From: an uncultured Pelagibacteraceae bacterium | Lineage (GTDB): Bacteria > Pseudomonadota > Alphaproteobacteria > Pelagibacterales > Pelagibacteraceae | DNA length: 64,000 nt | Assembly (NCBI GenBank): GCA_902594605.1 | Contig: CACJMR010000001.1 | Coordinates: 1-64,000, forward strand | Direction of reading: 5' to 3' | Shown: positions 51,269-61,176 of the stretch, in pieces | Numbering within the stretch: the first letter of the stretch is position 1 | Layout: the number at the start of each line of letters is the position of its first letter | Translations under genes and position numbers: made by a program | Notes under the pieces: generated by a model | Told to the model about the DNA's origin: nothing | What the model saw: the letters and a program-made list of their open reading frames with translations, nothing else | The model's database searches: none

Positions 51269-53647
51269 TTATTGAATACTAGCTTGAGATTTATCGTCTT
51301 TTTTAGATATATCTACCTCAACCCACTCTGTAGGTTTAAGTTCTTTTGTTAAAGCTATTTTTATAACCTGATCAGCATATTCAACTGGAGTGATCTTAAT
51401 ATCATCTATAATTTTCTTAGGCATATCTACTAGATCTTTTTCGTTTTCTTTAGGAATTAAAACTTCTTTTATTCCAGCTCTATGTGCTGCTAATAATTTT
51501 TCTTTCAAACCACCAATTGGCAATACTTGTCCAGTTAAAGTTACTTCACCAGTCATCGCGACATCTCTTCTTACAGGAATATTTGTTATTGATGAAACAA
51601 TTGAAGTTACCATACCTATACCAGCTGATGGACCATCTTTTGGTGTTGCCCCTTCAGGAACATGGATATGAAAATCTTTTTTCTCAAAAATAGGAGGAAT
51701 AACTCCGTACTCTAAACATTTTGATCTTACAAAAGATTTTGCAGCTTTAACTGACTCTTGCATTACGTCACCTAATTTTCCAGTAATTTGCATTCTTCCT
51801 TTTCCTGGCATTGTAACGGTTTCAATTTTTAAAATTTCTCCACCATACTCAGTCCAAGCAAGTCCTGTTACTATACCCACTCTATTCTCAGTCTCTAATT
51901 CCCCAAACTTAAATTTAGGAACACCTAAAAATTCTGACAAATTTTTGTTGTTTATCCGAACTTCTTTTTCTTCACCTGCTACAATTTTTTTAACAACTTT
52001 TCTTGCTAGTTTAGAAATTTCTCTTTCAAGATTTCTTACACCAGATTCTTTTGTGTATCCCCTAATAACTTCTTTTATAATATCATCATCCAATTTCATT
52101 TCTTTTTCTTTAACACCATTATCTTTGATTTGTTTTGGTAATAAATATTTATTTGCAATACTAATTTTCTCATCTTCTGTGTAACCTGCTAATCTAATTA
52201 CTTCCATTCTGTCTAATAAAGGAGGTAAAATGTTTAAGGTGTTAGCGGTTGTTACAAACATTACATCAGATAAGTCATAATCAACTTCTAAATAATGATC
52301 ATTAAATGTTGTGTTCTGTTCGGGATCTAAAGCCTCTAATAATGCTGAAGATGGATCGCCTCTATAATCATTTCCTATTTTATCTATTTCATCTAGTAAA
52401 ATTAGTGGATTTTTAGTCCCTGCTTTTTTCATCATCTGAATAATTTTACCTGGGAGAGATCCAATATATGTTCTTCTATGTCCTCTTATTTCTGCTTCAT
52501 CTCTCATGCCACCAACTGACATTCTAACAAATTCTCTATTTGTTGCTTTTGCTATTGATTTTCCTAGAGATGTTTTTCCAACTCCTGGTGGGCCCACTAG
52601 ACATAAAATTGGACCTTTGATTTTTTCCATTCTTTTTTGAACTGCTAAAAATTCAATAATTCTCTCTTTTACTTTTTCCAATCCAAAGTGATCTTTGTCA
52701 AGAATATTTAGAGCTTTAGTTAAATCTATATCAACTTCACTTTTTTTGTGCCAAGGAAGTTCTGTCATCCAATCTAAATAATTTCTCACAACTGTTGCTT
52801 CTGCAGACATTGGACTCATATTTTTTAATTTTTTTAATTCCTGAAGACACTTTTTTTCAACCTCTTTTGGCATTTTAGCCTTCGTAATTGCTTTATTTAA
52901 ACTAGTTGTTTCATCCTTGCCGTCTTCAATCTCTCCAAGTTCTTTTTGAATAGCTTTTAATTGCTCATTTAGATAATACTCTCTTTGAGTTTTTTCCATT
53001 TGAGTTTTAACTCTTCCTCTTATTCTTTTTTCGACACCAATAATACTGGTCTCATTTTCCATTATTTTTATAATGGCATTTAATCTTTTCTTTACATCTA
53101 CGGTTTCAAAAATTTGTTGTTTTTCTGAAATCGTAGCAGTTATATGAGATGCAATATTGTCAGCAATCTGAGAAGGGTCTTTTAATTGCTTAATTGTATT
53201 AATTGTTTCAATAGAAATTTTTTTATTTATTGAAGTTAATTTTTCTAATCTTCTTAAAGCCGTAGCAGCTAAAGGAAATAAATCCTCATCCTTAGATAAA
53301 ACGTCGTTATAGAGTGTGTATTCACATGTTATAAACTTTTCATTATCCTTAAAATCTAAAATTTTTACTCTTTTAATACCTTCTACCAAAACTTTAACTG
53401 TGCCATCTGGTAATTTTAACAATTGTAAAATACTTCCTTCACAACCATACATAAATACGTCTGTCTTCTTAGGATCATCAATTTCTGAATTTTTTTGAGT
53501 TACTAAAATAATTTTCTTATCTTTTTTCATCACTTCATTAAGTGCTGAAATAGATTTATCTCTTCCTACAAATAAAGGTATTACCATACTCGGAAAGACC
53601 ACAATGTCTCTTAGAGGAAGTAAGGGTAGTGATATTTTGACGTCCAT
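51269..53647 (-). CDS. lon: ATP-dependent protease Lon
   Basis: LPLLPLRDIVVFPSMVIPLFVGR; GPPGVGKTSLGKSIA; PKDGPSAGIGMVTSI (catalytic Ser), GGLKEKLLAAHRAGIKEVLIPKEN. Confidence 0.98.
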   Translation of the reverse strand: MDVKISLPLLPLRDIVVFPSMVIPLFVGRDKSISALNEVMKKDKKIILVTQKNSEIDDPKKTDVFMYGCEGSILQLLKLPDGTVKVLVEGIKRVKILDFKDNEKFITCEYTLYNDVLSKDEDLFPLAATALRRLEKLTSINKKISIETINTIKQLKDPSQIADNIASHITATISEKQQIFETVDVKKRLNAIIKIMENETSIIGVEKRIRGRVKTQMEKTQREYYLNEQLKAIQKELGEIEDGKDETTSLNKAITKAKMPKEVEKKCLQELKKLKNMSPMSAEATVVRNYLDWMTELPWHKKSEVDIDLTKALNILDKDHFGLEKVKERIIEFLAVQKRMEKIKGPILCLVGPPGVGKTSLGKSIAKATNREFVRMSVGGMRDEAEIRGHRRTYIGSLPGKIIQMMKKAGTKNPLILLDEIDKIGNDYRGDPSSALLEALDPEQNTTFNDHYLEVDYDLSDVMFVTTANTLNILPPLLDRMEVIRLAGYTEDEKISIANKYLLPKQIKDNGVKEKEMKLDDDIIKEVIRGYTKESGVRNLEREISKLARKVVKKIVAGEEKEVRINNKNLSEFLGVPKFKFGELETENRVGIVTGLAWTEYGGEILKIETVTMPGKGRMQITGKLGDVMQESVKAAKSFVRSKCLEYGVIPPIFEKKDFHIHVPEGATPKDGPSAGIGMVTSIVSSITNIPVRRDVAMTGEVTLTGQVLPIGGLKEKLLAAHRAGIKEVLIPKENEKDLVDMPKKIIDDIKITPVEYADQVIKIALTKELKPTEWVEVDISKKDDKSQASIQ

Positions 53648-53707
53648 ATGAACAATATGGATATTATATTTTATAATGCAATAGGTATTTGTTACTTATT
53701 AAGGATA

Positions 53708-54976
53708 TTAAGCCGCTGAGGTCTTGTTTGACTTAGATTTATTGTCGCCTTTAGCATGAACTAAGATTGGTTGTGACTGTCCTTTTGCTGCACCCGCATC
53801 AACAATAACCTCTTCAATATTATCTTGACTCGGAAGATCATACATTGTTTTCAACAAAATATTTTCTAAAATTGATCTCAAACCTCTTGCTCCAGTTTTT
53901 TTGCTAATTGCTTTTTGCGCTATTTCTTTTAGAGCATTTTCTTTAAATATAAGCTTAGCACCATCTAACTTAAACAATTCTTGATATTGTTTTGTTAAAG
54001 AATTTTTTGGTTCTTGTAATATTTTTATTAAAGATTTTTCGTCTAAATCTTCAAGTGTTGCTATCATTGGAAGTCTACCAATAAATTCTGGGATCAATCC
54101 AAATTTTAATAAATCTTCTGGTTCTAAACCTTTCATCCATTCACCAGTTTTCTTATCTTGAGTATTTTTTACATCTGCACCAAAGCCAATTGATGTACCC
54201 TTATCTCTTTGAGAAATAATTTTATCGAGTCCTGCAAAAGCTCCGCCACAAATAAATAAAATATTTGTTGTGTCAACTTGCAAGAATTCTTGTTGAGGAT
54301 GTTTTCTTCCACCTTGAGGAGGGACACTAGCAACAGTTCCTTCCATTATTTTAAGAAGAGCTTGCTGCACACCTTCACCAGATACATCCCTTGTAATAGA
54401 TGGATTTTCAGATTTTCTGCTTATTTTATCAACCTCATCAATATAAACTATTCCTCTTTGAGCTTTTTCAACATTATAGTCAGATGCTTGTAGTAATTTT
54501 AAAATAATATTTTCAACATCTTCTCCAACATAACCTGCTTCTGTAAGGGTAGTTGCATCAGCCATCGTAAATGGAACATCTAGAATTCTAGCTAAGGTTT
54601 GTGCTAGCAATGTTTTTCCACAACCTGTGGGACCCACTAAAAGTATATTTGATTTTGATAGCTCAACATTTTTGCTTGTTTTGTTCTCATAATTTAATCT
54701 TTTATAATGATTGTGTACTGCAACCGATAATACTTTTTTTGCATGCGCTTGACCAATTACGTAATCATCTAACACTGAACAAATTTCTTTTGGAGATGGA
54801 AGACCATCTTGATGTTTTACAAAAGTATCTTTGCTCTCCTCTTTAATAATATCCATACATAGCTCAACACATTCATCGCATATAAAAACAGTTGGGCCAG
54901 CAATCAACTTTCTAACTTCATGTTGACTCTTGCCACAGAAAGAACAGTAAAGAATATTTTTATTATTTGTTGTCAT
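53708..54976 (-). CDS. clpX: ATP-dependent Clp protease ATP-binding subunit ClpX
   Basis: Zinc finger [18 protein letters not shown]...[34 protein letters not shown]. Confidence 0.98.
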   Translation of the reverse strand: MTTNNKNILYCSFCGKSQHEVRKLIAGPTVFICDECVELCMDIIKEESKDTFVKHQDGLPSPKEICSVLDDYVIGQAHAKKVLSVAVHNHYKRLNYENKTSKNVELSKSNILLVGPTGCGKTLLAQTLARILDVPFTMADATTLTEAGYVGEDVENIILKLLQASDYNVEKAQRGIVYIDEVDKISRKSENPSITRDVSGEGVQQALLKIMEGTVASVPPQGGRKHPQQEFLQVDTTNILFICGGAFAGLDKIISQRDKGTSIGFGADVKNTQDKKTGEWMKGLEPEDLLKFGLIPEFIGRLPMIATLEDLDEKSLIKILQEPKNSLTKQYQELFKLDGAKLIFKENALKEIAQKAISKKTGARGLRSILENILLKTMYDLPSQDNIEEVIVDAGAAKGQSQPILVHAKGDNKSKSNKTSAA

Positions 54977-55068
54977 TTTAAATTTTATAACGAATCAGTT
55001 TAATTACTTTATTATAGAAGACTTGCACTAATCAAGTTTCGATTAATAATGACTCAATATATTGTGTA

Positions 55069-55680
55069 TTAAGATCTTTTTTCTACTACTTCGTCAATAA
55101 GTCCAAAAGATTGTGCGACATCTGCTGTCATAAAATTATCTCTTTCAAGAGCAGATTTAATTTCCTCAACACTTTTTCCAGTATGCTTTGAATAAATTTC
55201 ATTGAGCCTTTTCTTTAAAGACAAAACTTCGTTAGCATGAATTTCAATATCAGTCGCCTGACCTTGAAAACCAGCAGATGGTTGGTGGACCATTATTCTT
55301 GAGTTTGGTAATGAAAATCTTTTTCCTTTTGTGCCAGCTGCAAGCAAAAAAGAACCCATCGAAGCTGCTTGGCCAATACACAAAGTAGAAATGTCTGGTT
55401 TCACATATTGCATTGTATCATAAATACCAAGACCCGCTGTAACTAAACCTCCAGGGCTATTTATGTATAAATAAATTTCTTTTTTTGGATCCTCAGCTTC
55501 TAAAAATAATAATTGAGCAGTAACTAATGACGCAACGTTATCATTAATTTGACCTGTCAAAAAAATAATTCTTTCTTTTAATAGTCTTGAATAAATATCA
55601 TAAGCTCTTTCACCTTTGCTAGATTGCTCGACAACCATTGGTACAAGATTGCTCATATGTTTTGATAATTTTATTGTCAT
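55069..55680 (-). CDS. clpP: ATP-dependent Clp protease proteolytic subunit
   Basis: [57 protein letters not shown]. Confidence 0.98.
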   Translation of the reverse strand: MTIKLSKHMSNLVPMVVEQSSKGERAYDIYSRLLKERIIFLTGQINDNVASLVTAQLLFLEAEDPKKEIYLYINSPGGLVTAGLGIYDTMQYVKPDISTLCIGQAASMGSFLLAAGTKGKRFSLPNSRIMVHQPSAGFQGQATDIEIHANEVLSLKKRLNEIYSKHTGKSVEEIKSALERDNFMTADVAQSFGLIDEVVEKRS

Positions 55681-55712
55681 AAGTTGATTCGTTCTACTTA
55701 TACAACTTGAGA

Positions 55713-57155
55713 TTACTTTTTGCTAACTTTTTTTGCCTTTTTAATTGCTGGCTTTGATTTTGCCTTTTTAGTTACAGGTTTTTTTTCTTTGATAGATGAT
55801 GTTGAAGATTTTTTCTTAGTTTCTTTTTTTTCTTCACGATGGCTATGGCCATGATCATGGTCGTGCTTATGAGCTTCTTTTAAAATCTTTTCGGCTTCCT
55901 CTTTTGAAATTTCTTTCTTATTCGCTTTGCCTTTTTCTTTGATTAAATTTAAAATTTTCTCTTCATATACGGTTCCTCTTAAACTCGCTAATGCAGATGG
56001 GTTTTTTTGGTAAAAATCCATAACCATTTTTTCTTGTCCAGGCATCATTCTTAGTTGTTTTTGAACTTCAGCCTGAATTTCTTGTTCTGAAACTTTAATT
56101 TGATTTTTTTCACCAAACTCATTTAAAATTAATCCAGTTTTAATTCTTGTTTTTGCTTTTTCTTCAAAATTTTTTTTATTTTTCTTAGATTCTTCTTCAG
56201 ACATACCTTGTGAAAGAACTTTAACTTCTTCCTCAACTAGGTTTTCTGGAACTTCGTCTACCTTAATTTTCTCTATTTCCTTTAAAATTTGGTTTTTAGA
56301 TAATTGATCTAGAGAATTTTTATATTCATCATTAATTTGTTTTGAAATTAATGTTTTTAAATCTTTTAAATCTTTTGCTCCTAAATTTTTTGCAAAATCA
56401 TCATCAATTTTTACTTCTTCTGATTGTTTAACACTTAAAATTTTACAATTAAATTTGGCTTTTTTATTTACTAATTCTTTTTCTGGAAAATTTTCTGGTA
56501 AGGTTGCTTCTACAACTTTTTCATCATCTTTCTTAACTCCAATTAACTGTTCATCGAAACCTTTTAAAAATAAATCTTTACCCAAAGTTAGCTGAGTATT
56601 CTTTCCTTCGCTTCCTTTAAAATCTTTACCGTCAACAGTTGCTTTGTAATCTAAGGATACTAAATCACCCTTTTTAGCTTTTGTATCAGCGCTTACTTCT
56701 TTAAAATTTGGTTGGTTTTTAGCAATTTCTTTAATTCTTTTGTCTGTTTCACTATCATCAATTTTTACAGTGTATTCGTCAAATTTAATATTTTCTAAAG
56801 ATTTAATTTCTACTTTTGGTAACTCTGTAACTGATAAAACATATTCTAAATCTTTGTCTTCACCGTAAGTCTTTAAATCAAGTTTTGGTTGACCTGCAGG
56901 TTTAATCTTTTTTTCTTCTAGCGCTTTAGTTGATGTTTCTTTTAGAACTTTATCTAAGACTTCTCCAAAAACTGCTTTACCAAATTGTCTTTTTAAAATT
57001 TCTTTTGGAACTTTACCTGGTCTAAATCCTTTAAGATTTACACTACCTTTGATCTCTTCATATTTTTCATTCATATAAGAGTTCATTGTCTCTTTATCGA
57101 TAAAAATTTTAAGATCTTTATTTAAACCTTTTTTATTTTCTACTGTAACTTTCAT
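55713..57155 (-). CDS. tig: Trigger factor with His-rich and Lys-rich C-terminal tail
   Basis: [23 protein letters not shown]-like middle domain; next to clpP/clpX; tail [11 protein letters not shown]...[18 protein letters not shown]. Confidence 0.95.
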   Translation of the reverse strand: MKVTVENKKGLNKDLKIFIDKETMNSYMNEKYEEIKGSVNLKGFRPGKVPKEILKRQFGKAVFGEVLDKVLKETSTKALEEKKIKPAGQPKLDLKTYGEDKDLEYVLSVTELPKVEIKSLENIKFDEYTVKIDDSETDKRIKEIAKNQPNFKEVSADTKAKKGDLVSLDYKATVDGKDFKGSEGKNTQLTLGKDLFLKGFDEQLIGVKKDDEKVVEATLPENFPEKELVNKKAKFNCKILSVKQSEEVKIDDDFAKNLGAKDLKDLKTLISKQINDEYKNSLDQLSKNQILKEIEKIKVDEVPENLVEEEVKVLSQGMSEEESKKNKKNFEEKAKTRIKTGLILNEFGEKNQIKVSEQEIQAEVQKQLRMMPGQEKMVMDFYQKNPSALASLRGTVYEEKILNLIKEKGKANKKEISKEEAEKILKEAHKHDHDHGHSHREEKKETKKKSSTSSIKEKKPVTKKAKSKPAIKKAKKVSKK

Positions 57156-57165
57156 AATATTTTAA

Positions 57166-57250
57166 TGGTAGGGCGAAAAGGACTCGAACCTTCACATGTT
57201 GCCATATTGGTTCCTAAGACCAACGCGTCTACCAATTCCGCCATCGCCCC
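57166..57250 (-). tRNA. tRNA-Leu (TAG), CCA encoded
   Basis: Minus strand GGGGCGATGGCGGAATTGGTAGACGCGTTGGTCTTAGGAACCAATATGGCAACATGTGAAGGTTCGAGTCCTTTTCGCCCTACCA; anticodon loop CTTAGGA; long variable arm. Confidence 0.97.
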
Positions 57251-57351
57251 ACAAATTACGAGGTTTTATATATTATTGAAACTATTTGTCCAATGACAAT
57301 TGTTAAAAAATTATCTATTTATCTAACAAAATTTATACTAATTTATAAAAA

Positions 57352-57603
57352 ATGATTATTTCACCTTGTATAAGTATTTGTAAAACTGATCCATCAACAG
57401 GCTATTGTTATGGTTGTGGAAGAAGTAACGAGGAAAAAAGACTTTGGAAGCTTGAAGAAACAACTGATGATTGGAAAAAAGAAAATATAATTCAAATTGA
57501 AAAAAGGCTTAGTGGTTGGCAGCTTGAAAGTTTTAGGGAATCTTATTCTTATAAAATCAAGAATGGTATGTCTCTTTTCAAGAAAAATTTAATCAAAGAG
57601 TAA
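57352..57603 (+). CDS. DUF1289 domain protein (Cys-rich)
   Basis: SPCISICKTDPSTGYCYGCGRSNEEKRLWK: four-Cys DUF1289 signature. Confidence 0.85.
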   Translation: MIISPCISICKTDPSTGYCYGCGRSNEEKRLWKLEETTDDWKKENIIQIEKRLSGWQLESFRESYSYKIKNGMSLFKKNLIKE

Positions 57604-57611
57604 TATAAATT

Positions 57612-57785
57612 ATGAGTAAAGTTAAAATTATAAGTATTATCTATGCTATAGGTATAATTATTGGTGCTTTATTCTTTGATGTTTGGGGGGCAGATACCAC
57701 TCCAGTAAAAACATTGTCTATATTTGCTTGGACTGTAATATTTATTATAGCTTTATTTTTTGTAGATAAAAATGAGAGAAAATAA
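57612..57785 (+). CDS. Small two-TM membrane protein (57 aa)
   Basis: MSKVKIISIIYAIGIIIGALFFDVWGADTTPVKTLSIFAWTVIFIIALFFVDKNERK; not in the ORF track (below length cutoff); overlaps the next ORF start. Confidence 0.75.
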   Translation: MSKVKIISIIYAIGIIIGALFFDVWGADTTPVKTLSIFAWTVIFIIALFFVDKNERK

Positions 57786-58194
57786 GTTTTTTATATTTTT
57801 TTTATCATTTTTTTTTATATCCTTTAATTCTCACTCAGAAATAATTGTGTTGAGCAAATGTGATCATAAAGAGGACGGTTTTTTAAAAAATGAATATATT
57901 TTAAATCTTAATGAACTAATTATGACACGTAATTATGTTTATAATGAAAAAACTTACCAAAAATATAAGATAACCGATTTAAGCGTTAAAAAGAAGAACT
58001 CCTATGTGAGAAATATTTACGAAGAAGATGGAAAAATACTTACATTAAAACATGGGTATCCTCAGTTTTATACTCAAATTTTATTTGAAAAAGATAGACC
58101 AGAAATATTTATTAAGGCTGTTTTGAATAATGTCGAAAGTTTATCTAAAATTTCAAGTTGTAAAAAAATAGAAAAATTTGATCAAGAAAGTTAG
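57772..58194 (+). CDS. Hypothetical secreted protein
   Basis: N-terminal signal peptide MRENKFFIFFLSFFFISFNSHSE; no recognised domain. Confidence 0.7.
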   Translation: MRENKFFIFFLSFFFISFNSHSEIIVLSKCDHKEDGFLKNEYILNLNELIMTRNYVYNEKTYQKYKITDLSVKKKNSYVRNIYEEDGKILTLKHGYPQFYTQILFEKDRPEIFIKAVLNNVESLSKISSCKKIEKFDQES

Positions 58195-58197
58195 TTT

Positions 58198-58329
58198 TTA
58201 TTTTTTTTTTTCTTCTTTATTTTTGGTAATAAATTTTTTCTTAATTTCAAATCTACTATTTGTAATATTTGAACGATGCTTTGCGTATGCTTGTTTTTGC
58301 GCTTGTCTCATTGCTCTTTTAGATGACAT
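58198..58329 (-). CDS. Small basic protein (43 aa)
   Basis: MSSKRAMRQAQKQAYAKHRSNITNSRFEIKKKFITKNKEEKKK; fits tightly between neighbours; absent from the ORF track due to size. Confidence 0.55.
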   Translation of the reverse strand: MSSKRAMRQAQKQAYAKHRSNITNSRFEIKKKFITKNKEEKKK

Positions 58330-58340
58330 GATAAATTATT

Positions 58341-58898
58341 TTAATATTCAATTTCAAAAGTATCAATAACTTTTAAACGTTTATCCGATATAACGATCTC
58401 TCCAGATGATGGTGCATAATTTAAAATTTCAGATATCACCACATAATGTGTAACAAAAACTAAATTTTGATCTTTATCCCAGGTACTAATAAATTTATCA
58501 AAATCAATAATTTGCTTTTTTTTATTATTGGCAAATTTTGCACTAAAAAATGAATTTAGAAAATTTTGAGTTTCATATTCTTTAAAGGCAATAGATGCTG
58601 TTTCTTTACATCGACACCATTCACTAGAATAAACTTTTCCAATTGAAATTTTATTTTTCTTAAAAAAATTACCAATTTTTTGTGATTGAACTCTACCACT
58701 ATCACTTAAATTTCTTTGAGTTGTACAATCGTTAATATCAAAATTATCTGGATCGCCACCTCCAGGGGCATAAGCATGTCTTATGAAAATTAATTTACCA
58801 CCCTTTTGTAATTCATTAATTAATGTTTGATTTGAATCTGCTTTAACTGCAGAGCTAATAGTTATAAATATTATAAATAAAAATTTTAAAAATTTCAT
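58341..58898 (-). CDS. Secreted histidine phosphatase superfamily protein
   Basis: Signal peptide; LIFIRHAYAPGGGDPDNFDINDCTTQRNLSDSGRVQSQKIGNFF; SSEWCRCKETA; VFVTHYVVISEI. Confidence 0.87.
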   Translation of the reverse strand: MKFLKFLFIIFITISSAVKADSNQTLINELQKGGKLIFIRHAYAPGGGDPDNFDINDCTTQRNLSDSGRVQSQKIGNFFKKNKISIGKVYSSEWCRCKETASIAFKEYETQNFLNSFFSAKFANNKKKQIIDFDKFISTWDKDQNLVFVTHYVVISEILNYAPSSGEIVISDKRLKVIDTFEIEY

Positions 58899-58900
58899 TA

Positions 58901-59575
58901 ATGAACATTAAATTTAAAAAGTTAAATAAAACAATTATTAAATGCAAAAAATGTCCAAGATTAGTAAAGTTTGTAAAAAAAATTTCTACTGAAAAAAGAA
59001 AACAAAACATTAGTGAAAATTATTGGGGCAAGCCATTAACTGGTTTTGGTGAATTTAATTCTAAATTAATGATTCTAGGATTGGCACCTGCTGCTCATGG
59101 AGGAACTAGAACTGGCAGAGCTTTTACTGGAGATAAATCAGGAGATTTTTTATTCAAATGTTTATATGAAACAGGTTTTGCTAATCAACCTATTTCTAAA
59201 AACTTAGATGACGGATTAAAAATTAAATCAACATACATAACAAATATTCTGAAATGTGTTCCACCAGGTGACAAACCATTAAATGAAGAATTAGAAAACT
59301 GTTCAATTTATTTAAATAGTGAAATTAAAAACCTAGAAAAATTAAAAATTATACTAACACTTGGTAAACTTGCTTTTGATAATTGTATTAAATTTTATAA
59401 GAAAAATTATAAGATTGATGGAAAATTTATGTTCAAACATGGTAAAAAGTATTATCTCCCAGATGGCAAATTATTATTTAGCTCTTATCACCCAAGCCCA
59501 AGAAATGTAAATACTGGTATATTAAATCAAGAAAAAATGAAAAAAATATTGATCTCAATTAAAAAATTATTGTAA
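58901..59575 (+). CDS. Uracil-DNA glycosylase, family 5-like (UdgB)
   Basis: CKKCPRLVKF; GFGEFNSKLMILGLAPAAHGGTRTGRAFTGDKSGDFLF; LKCVPPGDKPLNEE; SSYHPSPRNVNTG. Confidence 0.88.
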   Translation: MNIKFKKLNKTIIKCKKCPRLVKFVKKISTEKRKQNISENYWGKPLTGFGEFNSKLMILGLAPAAHGGTRTGRAFTGDKSGDFLFKCLYETGFANQPISKNLDDGLKIKSTYITNILKCVPPGDKPLNEELENCSIYLNSEIKNLEKLKIILTLGKLAFDNCIKFYKKNYKIDGKFMFKHGKKYYLPDGKLLFSSYHPSPRNVNTGILNQEKMKKILISIKKLL

Positions 59576-60682
59576 CCATTTTAATGATTCAACATCATTG
59601 CAAGAAACAATTTCATTGTCTTTTCTACTTTCAAAATTATTCAAAAAAGAATTTGGTGATAGTTTTGTGTTATAAAATTTCTCAAGATTATCCTGTTTTA
59701 TTTTAATCTCTTCATCACTCATATTTAAAGCAGTTAAAATCGACTTATGTAAAGTTTCATAATTGTTAAAATAAATATAATCATTTTCAGATATGAGAGG
59801 TCTATGTAAATTAGCATAATTTGATATTGGAATTGTTCTCATTTTAATCCCTTCAATCAAATGATGACATAAAGGCATATCAGCGCCTGGAGCTGTGAGA
59901 ATGAAATTACTTTTTGAAATCAACTCTAAATGTTGTGTATTACTAAGGTTAGTTTTTGATTTTTTAATTAAACCGTCATTCACTGACAAAATTATAGGTT
60001 TTTTTGAATGATCTACTTTATTTAAATCTTCATAAGAATTTAGAAAAAATATTTTATCATTAAAGTTTTTTATAATAAATTCAATGATCTCAATTCTATT
60101 TAATAGCCTAACTTTTTCTTCTGTAAACCATGTAAATTTACCATAAACTTCATTGTTAGTTGATCCAGAAAAGAAGATTTTAATTGGTTTTAAATTTAAT
60201 TTAAATTTTTCTAAATCCTCATAATTAGAATTGTAAATTTTTGGATACATATAATATGGTAAATATAATTTTTCGTCTTTATATTTATAAAAATAATTTG
60301 TATTAAAATTTAATTCATCTTGGTTTTGACAATTTAAATTAAATTTAATTTTATTTGATTTTTTAACGAAAATATTTGGAGTTGAATTCAAAACAAAATT
60401 CTTAATACCTATTTTTTTTACAAAATTTAAAATTGATAACGAAATACTATATGAAAAATTATATTTAGATTTCAAGCTTTGAAATAAAAAATTTATAAAT
60501 CTGCTGTCTTTATTTTTATAATTTCCAATATCTATATAATTATTTTTTTTAGTATGAAAAAAAATATTTATTACTATAAATATAAATAACCATCCTTTTT
60601 TCAGAATTAATTCAAGACTAATTAAAAATGACTTGAGTTTTGAATAATTTTTAGTTCTTGGATTTTCTAGATCATGTGCCAT
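59567..60682 (-). CDS. Putative glycosyltransferase / exostosin-like protein
   Basis: C-terminal FILTAPGADMPLCHHLIEGIKMRTIPI resembles glycosyltransferase/exostosin-type sugar-nucleotide binding regions; weak assignment. Confidence 0.45.
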   Translation of the reverse strand: MAHDLENPRTKNYSKLKSFLISLELILKKGWLFIFIVINIFFHTKKNNYIDIGNYKNKDSRFINFLFQSLKSKYNFSYSISLSILNFVKKIGIKNFVLNSTPNIFVKKSNKIKFNLNCQNQDELNFNTNYFYKYKDEKLYLPYYMYPKIYNSNYEDLEKFKLNLKPIKIFFSGSTNNEVYGKFTWFTEEKVRLLNRIEIIEFIIKNFNDKIFFLNSYEDLNKVDHSKKPIILSVNDGLIKKSKTNLSNTQHLELISKSNFILTAPGADMPLCHHLIEGIKMRTIPISNYANLHRPLISENDYIYFNNYETLHKSILTALNMSDEEIKIKQDNLEKFYNTKLSPNSFLNNFESRKDNEIVSCNDVESLKWLQ

Positions 60683-60697
60683 TTTAAAAATTCCACA

Positions 60698-61120
60698 TTA
60701 TGTTTTTATTTCATTTTTTACATATGGCATAAAATTTTCTATTATTTCATTTGGTATTTTTTCTGGTTTTCCCTCATTATTTACAAAAACCAAATGTACT
60801 TCTGCATCAGTAATCAATTCTTTTTCGTGCATGATTAATTGTTTCATTATTAAAGATGTTTTTTTTAAAGATATTATGTGAGATACAATATTTAATTCAT
60901 CCTCCAAATGAGCTGATTTTTTATATTCAATATTGCAGGATTTAACAATTATCAGAGCGCCAAATTTATTTTTTATTTGTGTATTGCTCAAACCTATTTT
61001 TGATAAAGCTTCTGATCTTGCTCTCTCAATATATTTTAGATAATTCGCATAATAAACAACTCCCCCAGCATCTGTATCCTCATAATAAACCTTAACTTGG
61101 TGATGAAAATTTTTATGCAT
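60698..61120 (-). CDS. ybgC: YbgC-family acyl-CoA thioesterase
   Basis: HQVKVYYEDTDAGGVVYYANYLKYIERARSEAL hot-dog fold motif; start at MHKNFHH (61120) preferred. Confidence 0.88.
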   Translation of the reverse strand: MHKNFHHQVKVYYEDTDAGGVVYYANYLKYIERARSEALSKIGLSNTQIKNKFGALIIVKSCNIEYKKSAHLEDELNIVSHIISLKKTSLIMKQLIMHEKELITDAEVHLVFVNNEGKPEKIPNEIIENFMPYVKNEIKT

Positions 61121-61176
61121 CCAAAATAATATCAAAAAAAAAGAGAATTTAACACAAACTAAGATATAAGATTCTT

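Noticed and set aside
51390-52184. Plus-strand ORFs opposite lon
   Set aside because: Antisense shadows of a long conserved gene.
58178-58369. Plus-strand 63-aa ORF
   Set aside because: Overlaps the upstream gene end, a better small basic ORF on the other strand, and the end of the phosphatase gene; composition looks like an antisense shadow.
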